A DNA stretch of 64,000 bases from Protonemura montana (taxonomy: Eukaryota; Arthropoda; Insecta; Plecoptera; Nemouridae), in the NCBI GenBank assembly GCA_947568835.1, contig OX387609.1:2360001-2424000 (forward strand), written 5' to 3'. How positions within the stretch are numbered: the stretch's first letter is position 1; every line of letters starts with the position of its first letter. The translations under genes were made by a program, and so were the position numbers. The notes beneath the pieces were generated by a model. That model was not told the DNA's origin and made no database searches. It saw only the letters and a program-made list of their open reading frames with translations. This document shows positions 46,401-55,503 of the stretch, piece after piece.

Positions 46401-48333
46401 TTTATTTTGAACCTCATTTCCAAAAAAAAATCAGGTGTTTGACTTTTCTTGCAGCTGACGTTTATTCTATGCACAAACATTAAAAATAAATTTAAACCAA
46501 CTTACAATACTAAAAGAGAAGATCACCATATGTCAAGAGTGTTGCTCTAGACACATCAATTTTGAGATGATATGAGTGTATTTGATGAGAATGACAGATC
46601 TCCAAGGAGTAGAACCATGAGGCTGTAAATACTCACAGTCACTCTGATTCTAGTGACGCTATATCACGTCACATCCTGTCAATCTCGAGCTGATCTCTAG
46701 TAACTCCAATTTGACGTTGGATGCGTTTTACGCACTAATATCTCATAAAAATTCTTAATTGCTTGCAACGAGCAAAGTATTTTATTATTAGATAAACTGA
46801 TAACCTCTGAGAAATTGGTGCAAGACCACGGTCGTTGTGCAAGAAATCAAATGTTTAACATAAAGGAGCAATCTTCTTAAGCTATGACAAAGAATCGATT
46901 CAGCACACCTACAAGATTACGAAGATAGCACGCCACGACTTTCACATGAGATTTTTCGACTGCTTATCTAACTTTAGTAACTCAAAGATTGCTTGCAATT
47001 CAATTTCTGATGACTAATCCTGTAACTCTGCATTGCACCATCGCTGGGATGACACGGATGTGGCCCAATGTTAAAATCATTATTGTCAAACGCATAATAG
47101 CAAGTTAATGCACATTAGCACGTATGATTACCAGTTTTTAAATGTAGTCTTCCTGTTTAGCCTTGATCATTCTAGGAATGTATTGGGATGAATTCTGTCG
47201 CAAGGTCAGTTTGTTCACTTCCCTGTTTTAAAAATAACTGTCATCAGTTATGTAAGTTTGCAATTCTGCATCCGATGAATCATTTTAAATGTCAAAGTCT
47301 TTCTTCTTCTGAAGTTAGCTCTAAGGAATTTATTGGGATGATTCCTTTTCTAGGAACCTGTTCTTTAAACATGACATTTTTTACACCCCAACAATCATTG
47401 ATTTTACATACCCCAGAAAAAAATATTTTTGTATTTATTTATTTATTTATTTATTTGTCCTGCCTGTTTCTTTATTTGCACTCTAGCGGCCAAATTCCTG
47501 CTCCGATTCAAACCAAATTTTCTGAGCACATTTGTTCGTTCTAAACGCAGACCTGCCGCGTTTTTCAAAAAAATCTGTCAAATATTTGTGAAACTATTCA
47601 CAATTTAGAAACAATTCTCATGTTTTATAAAATTGCACTTTTCAGAGCTTCTAAAGGACAAACACATTATTGCTGAAATGTTGAGAAATAATTTTCATGA
47701 CAAAAAAAAAGTTAAGATTTGGTTTACTCTTTCCAAAGTTATTTGCAAATTTCCATGATTTCACCAATTGAAACAAAAATTCAATGAACAGATAATACCG
47801 AAAGAAGCATACAAAGTACACTTCTCTGAAGAAAAATAAAGGATTAAAGACCAAAATAAAACCCTAGTATTTTTACCAACAAAGCGTACAAGTGTATTTT
47901 CCAATACCATTCGATTGATAATAATGAGTTTGTTTTGATTTCAGGACTAGACGAGGTCCTGACCAACATCGGTCCCCTGATTACCGAGGTCCTTGGACCC
48001 TTCATGACTACGATTGGAGTGACCCTCTTGGAGTGGTTCTCTTACACAGACCACAAGACAAAGACCGCGACGCAAGAAAGCGACTCAAAAACAAATCAAC
48101 AAATCATCTTCGATGCTTTCGAGGTGGACTTTCCAGAATACGGCAAGTTCTTGGTTTTGGGTAAACGGAAGCTTGACGACGCTTCTGAAGATCAACGGAA
48201 GGTTGATGACGCCGTTGAAGATGAAGGTGAAGCTCAAAGGCAAAGATTGATGACGAGAAATTTAGAACAATTCGATTCTCGTTTTCAGTGGATTGAAAAA
48301 CCGTACATAGACAGGCGTTTTCAGAGAAAATAA
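43492..48333 (+). CDS. unrecognised secreted protein, 3 exons, 230 aa
   Basis: Exons 43492-43497 (ATGTTG, then GTAAGT), 45775-46072 and 47945-48333. All are GT-AG with matching phases, 693 nt including stop. The hexanucleotide first exon is inferred because it gives a good signal peptide (MLSITTILLCALLARISSGA) and mirrors the cuticle gene next door. The mature part has a polar N-terminal half and a hydrophobic/amphipathic stretch, about 102-133 (LDEVLTNIGPLITEVLGPFM onward). The C-terminus is charged with a tandem duplication (RKLDDASEDQ / RKVDDAVEDE, 176-195). A GKRK site (174-177) after FLVL would fit prohormone cleavage with C-terminal amidation, but only one such site exists. No Cys in the mature chain. 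I do not recognise a family; an extracellular or peptide-precursor role is inference. GC-rich exons argue that it is real. Confidence 0.72.
43575..43640. repeat. fragment of the short MITE-like family
   Basis: GTACGTTAAGTAATTAACAG, TCTGTTAACAAACAATC. Lies in intron 1 of the secreted-protein gene. Confidence 0.4.
43970..44035. repeat. tRNA-SINE tail pieces
   Basis: TTTTATTATTAGGAACACTA joined to ACAATAAAATACCCAGCG and ATTGAAATCAGATTT: inverted and direct pieces of the SINE tail fused. Confidence 0.6.
44340..44415. repeat. (GGTCATTT)n microsatellite
   Basis: About nine 8-bp units of CATTTGGT with a few T-to-A variants. Confidence 0.85.
46755..46840 (-). repeat. tRNA-SINE tail plus shared GGTGCAAGACC segment
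   Basis: GCTTGCAACGAGCAAAGTAT, TTTATTATTAG, AACCTCTGAGAAATTGG, followed by GGTGCAAGACCACGGTCGTT. The last part recurs near 53.97 kb. Confidence 0.6.
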
Positions 48334-48535
48334 TACATTTTCTACATTTTATTATTTAACAGAATGCTTTTTTTATGCAAACTGGCAAGTAAATCAACGA
48401 AGCAATGTTCAAAAAATTGTTAAAATTACAAAGATGTATTTATTTTTCTGTATGTACAATTGTTGCTACTGTCATAAGGAAGAGAATAATGGATAATTGA
48501 AGAGAAAGAGAATGCGACCGTGTGGCTGCACATGC

Positions 48536-48541
48536 AATAAA
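48536..48541 (+). terminator. possible poly(A) signal of the 230-aa secreted-protein gene
   Basis: AATAAA about 200 bp after the stop. Confidence 0.4.
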
Positions 48542-48904
48542 TGACTAATTTGTGGATGCATTTAGCCAACAGCCGGGGAAAAACACGAGGTGATTTGGGA
48601 CAAACAACTCTGGCCCAGACCGAATTTCGATACCAGCTTGTTTCATTGGGCAACGCACCTGTATGAGGTTGACTAATATTTTGAATCACCAGTTTATTTC
48701 AAAATACATGGGCACAGAAACTTCACATTGTTAACTCTTGAATTTAGTCTTAAAATGTTGGTAGCCAGTGGTTATTATGTATTGATCATTTGATCATAGC
48801 TTATTTGACAGCAATCCGGCTATTAAAATGACTTTAAAATTAAAAAAGTTAATCATAAATGCGCTACAAAGTTGTTTTTAATAAATAGTTATTAAAAAAT
48901 GATT

Positions 48905-49012
48905 TAGAGCTGGTTTTTCAGTGATTCGTTAACAACCTAACGGCCTGTTAATTTTTATTCGTTTGGCAATAACTTAACAGATTATGTAACCACGTTAATC
49001 ACGACTGAGGAA
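48905..49012. mobile_element. short MITE-like repeat
   Basis: GGTTTTTCAGTGATTCGTTA at the left, AACGGCCTGTTAATTTTTAT and GTTTGGCAATAACTTAACAG inside, GTTAATCACGACTGAGGAAA at the right. Confidence 0.6.
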
Positions 49013-49371
49013 ACTGAGTGTGTAATTAAACTATCGTCGCTAATTTCTGTTTTTGTTTCAATGTTTGCCAAAAACTAAACCTTGAACTATTTCAGAGAAC
49101 TTGACACTGGACGAGTTTGATGCGGTTTTGTCAAGTTTAACTTCTTCAGATGATCGTGAAATTGTTGGTTAATCTTTTCTCAGTTTGTTATTTCCACGAC
49201 TTCTAGCAGAGATTGTTAGGAAAACATTATTTTGTTGCTTTTAAATCGGATAGTTAACGGTAGCATCATGGTGTCATGTTTTCTAGGTTGGTACAAGCAC
49301 CCCAGAAAGTGGCAAACTCAAATTAATCCTAGTGTATTGTTTCAGCAGAGATTGTTAGGTTGGTATTGTTA

Positions 49372-49600
49372 GGTAACAACAGGATTCCTCCACAAATCCA
49401 TGCTGTCGAGAGGTTGATAAGCAAGGCGAGTGAAGTTGCTGTACTAACTTTCACCCCTCCAACCTCTCTCCCGAAGAGAACTGGTCATGTGTATGATGGT
49501 CACCCATCCAATACCTGACTCAGCGCAGTGTTGCTTAACTTTCATCCCTCCAACCTCTCTCCCAAACAGAACTGGTCATGTGTATGATGATCACCCATCC

Positions 49601-49636
<36 letters not shown>
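49372..49636 (-). repeat. 5S-SINE fragment ending in an (AAT)n microsatellite
   Basis: Reverse-strand tail (CAACAGGATTCCTCCACAAA), then about 1.6 array units. The second unit breaks at CACCCATCCAAT, which grows into about 12 AAT units. Confidence 0.85.
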
Positions 49637-49639
49637 TCT

Positions 49640-50499
49640 TTATTTTTCCAAATGACCTATTTACAGGGTATCTGGTACGTCATTAAATCATATAACATAG
49701 TATTATTAAAAGTTTTAGTAAGCTAAAAACATTACAACATAATTTACAGACTATTTTGTTCAATCAACTCTTCAACTTTATAAAAACACTTTTCAATCAG
49801 GTATGCTTATTGTAGGTGAAGTTCATGTCTGGTTTGAACTTCCCTATTCACGACATCAATTGACATGGTGCAAGCTATGACAAGGTTCATTCCCTATACC
49901 AACTAACCATAACTATACCATAAATTGTACGTACGTAAATTGTAAATAAACTATACCCCATTGAAAAACTTGGGAACATCTGTGTTCTTTTACTTCTTTT
50001 TTTAAATGATGTATTTTTTATTTTAAATAATAAAATCTATATAAAGCTCAGATAGCTTGCTAAAGTGCATGCACCCACATTTAAAATAAAGAGTTAAAAC
50101 TATGTCAAAATTTGCTTTTAATTGGATATTTTCGATTAAAAAGTAAACAAACCCAACAAAAATCAAAGTATCATTTTATGTTTTAAGATTTCAGAAAAAA
50201 ATTACTGAAGGCAATGAAGATCGCTATCACAAAGTCTGACTATTTAAATAAATAAAGGCCATCTAAAAGAATTTGATTAATGACACATTTTTTTAATTGA
50301 TACACACACTCGTTAATGAGTTAGTAAAAAAAACATTTTGTAAAGTATTAGCAAAACTGTCAGAGCTTAAAATTAATTAAACTTCAGAAAAAACTGCGAT
50401 AAAAAGCAATGACCAATTGAATGAATCATTCCCACCATTCACTAGCTATGTTTTGCAACAAACCAGATGCCGAATAGTAAGTGTTTATGCACTGCACTG
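49640..50499. other. AT-rich spacer
   Basis: No gene recognised. Confidence 0.4.
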
Positions 50500-50684
50500 T
50501 TAAACGATGTCGTCCAGCCAAGAATTAAGGTGTTGTGTAACCTCCAAAGTGCTGTGGGATTTCCCCGAAGGTGCAGCAATAAACCCCAATGAGACACCGT
50601 CGATGTCGATGTCGATGACCATCAAATACTTCTGGTCAACGATAGCATTGAACTTTCTAAGACGCTCGGCGACTTTGGAAGGCT
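50500..50684 (-). CDS. orphan 3'-terminal exon of an unrecognised gene
   Basis: Minus-strand frame after a good acceptor (ACATTCTAG, preceded by pyrimidine-rich sequence), 61 codons including the TAA stop, entered in phase 1. The peptide includes SKVAERLRKFNAIVDQKYLM, IDIDIDGVSLGFIAAPSGK and ends NSWLDDIV. It looks like a folded-domain C-terminus and is GC-richer than its flanks. No family recognised. A possible upstream exon at about 52683-52755 (DQRLGQVDFMTHLPLN, donor TTCAG|GTAGGT) has the matching phase, but its acceptor is weak. Confidence 0.4.
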
Positions 50685-50902
50685 CTAGAATGTTAATTTG
50701 CCAAACGGTGGCAGACACAGAAATGGTGCGTTGTCAAGTTAGTGCCAAGTTATTCTTCTTGAATAGAAATGATCACAAATGAAGTAAAAACACACAAAAT
50801 AATCAAATAAAACTCAACAAATCGTTACCTAACGTTTGATTGAACTCAAATCTAGTAATTTAGTTATTTTTTGGTTCTGGCAAGTTTTAAAAAGAGTGCA
50901 AA

Positions 50903-51533
50903 ATGATAGCCGTGTCAGGATCGAACCTGGGACCTCCCGAATGCAAGGCAGACATGGCGCTCTCACTACCAGGATAGCCGGCCACTAGGATCGAACCTGG
51001 GACCTCCCGAATGCAAGGCAGACATGGCGCTCTCACTACTAGGATAGCTGGCCACCAGGATCGAACCTGGGACCTCCCGAATGCAAGGCAGACATGGCGC
51101 TCTCACTACCAGGATAGCCGACCACTAGGATCGAACCTGGGACCTCCCGAATGCAAGGCAGACATGGCACTCTCGCTACCAGGATAGCCGACCACCATGA
51201 CCGAACCTGGGACCTCCCGAATGCAAGGCAGACATGGCGCTCTCACTACCAGGATAGCCGACCACCGGGATCAAACCTGGGACCTCCAGAATGCAAGGCA
51301 GACATGGCGCTCTCACTATCAGGATAGCCGGCCATCAGGATCGAACCTGGGACCTCCCAAATGCAAGGCAGACATGGCACTCTCACTGCCAGGATAGCCG
51401 GCCACCAGGATCGAACCTGGGATCTCCCAAATGCAAGGCAGACATGGCGCTCTCACTACCAGGATAGCCGGCCACCAGGATTGAACCTGGGACCTCCCGA
51501 ATGCAAGGCGTAGACATAACGTGTTCCCTACCA
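50903..51533 (-). repeat. 70-bp tRNA-like tandem array, nine units
   Basis: Read on the minus strand each unit gives GGCTATCCTGGTAGTGAGAG, CGCCATGTCTGCCTTGCATT, CGGGAGGTCCCAGGTTCGAT, CC: an A-box-like start, a TTGCATT anticodon-loop-like stretch and a perfect B box (GGTTCGATCC). Unit starts are at about 50918, 50988, 51058, 51128, 51198, 51268, 51338, 51408 and 51478. Divergence is a few percent, so these are not functional tRNAs; they look like a SINE or LINE-tail module amplified in tandem. The boundary sequence ACCAGGATAGC also ends the window at 64000. Confidence 0.85.
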
Positions 51534-53190
51534 GAAGTTACTAACTACCTGCCCTGACATCGACATCCTTTCAGACTCATTTATGACTTACAAATCCCGA
51601 CTTTATTTAAATAGTTAGATAGTTAATTTAAATGGTCATGTTTCTGTGTGAAATGTTTGATGTTTTGATGTTTTATGCTCTGTTATGTTAGTAATGTTCC
51701 TTTATTGTTATAATTTTATTACAATTTGCTTGTGGACTTGCCTCCATTGTTGATTAATAAGCAATAAATTTATAAAAAGCCGGCCACCTGCCCGGCCACC
51801 TGCCCGGCCAGGGCCACCTGGCCCTGCCGAATGCGGGACAGAAATTACGACCGAAAAGAAAATAATTAAGCATATTTTTGTCCAGCAATGCATTTAATTG
51901 AAGCAGCTGCCAAAGGTTTCATCATCTTTTGAAGCAATTGTCTTGTGACAGTTCTAGATTGGTAACTTATCACGATTCGCAAAGCAAATTTTCGAGTACC
52001 TACTCGTGAAATTAGGTCAAACTTCAACTTTGCCGATCAGCCCAAAAATATTGTCCATTGTTTGTCATGGCATCAGAGGCTAAATGATGCAACTCTTTAT
52101 TTTATTTTTGGTCACGCCGAAAAAAATTGCATAAAATATTTCGCCCTCATGTCAACCTCCCTGATCCACGCAAATATCGATAATGTCAATTGCGAAAAGA
52201 GATTGCGAAAATCGGCTTAAAATTAGGCGATTACTCACACAGAATGACTAAACGCAAGCAAGAAAATTAAAAATAAACGCATACTAGCAACAAGCAGTTA
52301 ATTTTTCAAATACGTCCGGTATTTCAAAATCATTTCAGAACCTTTCAAATTTATCTTAGTGCAGTTTTAATTGCTAGAAGTGCAAAATAATTACAAGAAA
52401 TGACATATTTAAGCGCAGTAACACGATGCAATTGCTCAATTACTTGAAACACAAAGTATCCAAGCAATATTTGATGTTGTTTTAACGTTTCCACAGAATT
52501 CGAGCAAAATAATTGACAAAGCAAACTCAAATAAATTGAGAAATATCGCCAACTCTTACTGACACATATCAGCGACCTTCAGAAGCGATAATGAACACAC
52601 AAAACTGTACCAGAACAGTCGAGAATGAAACAAATATTGCTTCGTTATCAAGTGATTAAAATGTGTCATCAGGACCCACCTACCTGAATTCAGGGGCAAG
52701 TGAGTCATGAAATCAACCTGCCCAAGTCTCTGGTCTACCCCCACAAATTCGATGCTGTATTATTATCTTGCCATGGGTGCCGCCTAGGGTGGAGCTAAAT
52801 TTATGACTATTTAGATTGCCAATTTGATAGCTTTGATGATATTACGAAAAGTGGTCTAGTAATTGATTTATTTTGTATTGCAGGACATTTTAGTGTCTCA
52901 GATTTGTGCGGTAGATGCTAATTTGTTGGTAAAAATGATAAAATCTCCTGTTGTATTTGCATTTTTTGATTCGCGGATGAGTAGAAAAAAGCGTTACAAG
53001 AATTTTATAGTTTAGATTTTTGGCTGTGTTTGTATTTTGGCAAGATCGTTCAAACTCAAAACACTTTTCATTGTTTTACGGCTTGAGAAAAATTGCTATA
53101 ACGCTGTTCAATTGATTTCTAGGATCGAATCCATACAGCTGAGTTTAGATTTAACTTTGTAATTAAAATATGATCTTGTTTTGTCTGTAT
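51534..53190. other. spacer
   Basis: Contains a short GC-rich repeat of GGCCACCTGCCC at 51780-51827; otherwise AT-rich with no supported gene. Confidence 0.4.
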
Positions 53191-53194
53191 TTGT

Positions 53195-53305
53195 CTAAGT
53201 ATCCCGTTTGGGCAGACATTTTTTAGAGGTTAATAGTGTTCTTAGTAATAAAAAACCCAGCGCATTGCAAACGTTTGCAATTTAAATCAGATTTTACAAA
53301 TCACA
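53195..53305 (+). repeat. tRNA-SINE, 3' part
   Basis: CCCGTTTGGGCAGACATTTT, TAGTGTTCTTAGTAATAAAA, CCAGCGCATTGCAAACGTTT, GCAATTTAAATCAGATTTTA. Confidence 0.8.
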
Positions 53306-53519
53306 AACGGTGCTTCCAGATTTTCTGGGTTGTAACCGAAGTGATAGCAACTTTACCCTCAAATGTATGAGGGTTACGATTTAAGGTTTGTGGCAACCTC
53401 TGCTGGTTTCTTACGGGAATTGAAGGTTTTTTACGGTCCACCAATTTCCCCTCGACTCCATATTTATGCTACTAACGTCCGTGATCTCGTTTCCAAAATG
53501 GGAATAACAACAAAAAACA

Positions 53520-53700
53520 TTATTGTTTTTAGACTCATGTCTACTTGATTTATCCTTAGCACTAGTTTTAACAAAAACTATTTCAACTGGGTTTTGAATG
53601 CTAAGTAAAGAACAACTAAATTTCCCTAACTTTACTTACTTAGCTTAGCTTTACTAAGCATTCAAAACACATTTCAAATAGTTTTTGTTAACAAAAAAAA
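53520..53700. mobile_element. foldback-family copy, inner part deleted
   Basis: TTTTTAGACTCATGTCTACT, TTGATTTATCCTTAGCACTA, GGGTTTTGAATGCTAAGTAA, then the inverse AAGCATTCAAAACACATTTC and AAATAGTTTTTGTTAAC. The arms meet around a short TTACTTAGCTTAGC centre, so the hammerhead-like core is missing. Confidence 0.75.
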
Positions 53701-53934
53701 CATATCTCCTTCGTTGCTGACAATATTTGACGATTTTGGGAAATTGTCATCAGAATCAACCACTCAAGATTAGAGAAATAACATTTTCCACAAGATCAAA
53801 ACCAAATTAAATTTAAGATTTTAGCGAAATATAAATAAAAACAACATTTCATCCTTACAAGTGGTCAGCACTAAAGATTTCAGCTCATGAATAGCAAGTA
53901 GGTGCGATGTTAAACTGCTTTAGTTCCCTGTTTG

Positions 53935-54110
53935 CAAATAGTGGGTGTACAACCTGGTGGCTCGATCTAGGTAGGTGCAAGACCTTGGTCCGTTGCTTGT
54001 GCGGTCGCAGGTCCCGGGCCGGGCTTGGATGTGTGACCAGACTGGGATATGGGACAAGTCCTCCGGCCGGTCACAGCTCTAGACCACCGGTAGCAATGTG
54101 CGATAACATG
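53935..54110. repeat. GC-rich structured block, possible second 5S-like repeat
   Basis: GGTGCAAGACCTTGGTCCGT (shared with 46.8 kb), GGGCCGGGCTTGGATGTGTG, ACCAGACTGGGATATGGGAC. The TTGGATG-GTGACC part resembles the 5S C-box region in a different context from the 91-bp arrays. Family not established. Confidence 0.35.
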
Positions 54111-54435
54111 AAACTCCACGGGGAACCTGTTTCCAAGGGTTTAATTCATTGGCATAAGAAGACAAATAATGATATGGGCGATTCGGGATTTTACAAATCT
54201 ATTTAAGGGGTGTCAATTGGTTGCGTTATGAACCTCCCCTGTGGCTAAAAACTTGTGAGTAAGTTTTGTGTCACTGCTGCTCTGAACATTGATATTTATA
54301 ACAGAAAAACAAATAGTAAACAAATGTTTTAAGACAATGAGTATGAGTAATAATATCAGCTTTGTTCTGGTATTCCGATCCATTGACTGTCCAGGTTTGA
54401 TCTGGCGATCTAGCGAGAGAAATATAAGATTTTGT

Positions 54436-54730
54436 AGCAGATGCCGGGTACGGGTTACTTGTTTTAGATTGCCATGACAACCCTTGTTTCACCCACCCAT
54501 TACTATTACATTGTGATGAACTGCCCGATGCCGGGCACGGGTTACTTGTTTTAGATTGCTATTACAACCCTTGTTTCACCGACCCATTACTATTACATTG
54601 TGATGAACTGCCCGATGCCGGGCACGGGTTACTTGTTTTAGATTGCTATTACAACCCTTGTTTCACCCACCCATTACTATTACATTGTGATGAACCGCCC
54701 GATGCCGGGTACGGGTTACTTGTTTTAGTA
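54436..54730. repeat. 87-bp tandem repeat
   Basis: About 3.3 units of GATGCCGGGCACGGGTTACT, TGTTTTAGATTGCTATTACA, ACCCTTGTTTCACCCACCCA, starting at 54440, 54527, 54614 and 54701. Confidence 0.92.
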
Positions 54731-54779
54731 AGTTTCAAGTGTTTGAGGTCAGGGGTTCGATCCCCCTTCAATCCGGGCG

Positions 54780-55370
54780 GATGATTACAACTATTACTGT
54801 CAGCGATGAAACTGAGGATTTAACTCGAAGCAGAATTCATCAAAAACTTTTTTTTTTCAAACGAGCCAATTCATAGTTTTTTTACTCTGATTTAAATTAC
54901 TCTTCCTTTGTATTCACGATCATTAAAAAAAAGATAATTATCTTCCTGATTGAAATATAACAATGTTAAGTTTCTTTGAGCAAAAGAAAAGATAATGATG
55001 ACGAACTGTAATCTAAAATTTCATTACCTTTGAAACTTCCTATGCCAAAAATTTAGGTCATGCAAAAAAAAATCAATAAGAAATATAAGATTCAACAATA
55101 AAATTAAACATGTGCCAACAAAAATCGATTACCACAAAAATTTGGTTTTCCCACATTGGTAAATACCGCAGAAAATGGCCGGTCCTCATGAGGCCAGTCC
55201 TATAAGCTTCAAGTCCAAGGGCAGAAGTAAAAGTTTGTTATTCTCTTGAGAGACCGACATCTTATCTTAGCGTACACATGCCATTGCATAACCACTTTCT
55301 CAATGTTAATGACCCTCTTTATTTTGGGGGGGGACTTTTTCCCCCAAACACACAGCCGGCGACGCGTGCT
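54780..55370. other. AT-rich spacer, upstream of the Gly-rich gene
   Basis: A 24-codon frame from ATG 55174 is not supported. Runs of G and C near 55325-55345 could pair. Confidence 0.4.
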
Positions 55371-55372
55371 GG

Positions 55373-55378
55373 TATAAA
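55373..55378 (+). promoter_or_regulatory. TATA box of the Gly-rich protein gene
   Basis: TATAAA in GC-rich context, about 130 bp before the start codon. Confidence 0.65.
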
Positions 55379-55503
55379 GGTGGTACCTTCAAATACCTGA
55401 CTGCCATTCAAACATTCAGAGCACTTGACAGGAGAACTAGTTCAACATTTCACCACTCCACTGGATTTAACTATTGCCGATAAAATACAACGGTTCACTC
55501 AGA

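Noticed and set aside
51197-51397. 66-codon repetitive plus-strand frame
   Set aside because: Produced by the 70-bp tRNA-like array; frame continuity is accidental.
50903-51533. Cluster of functional tRNA genes
   Set aside because: Units abut without 5' or 3' flanks, acceptor stems do not pair convincingly, and units share a repeat boundary; tRNA-derived repeat fits better.
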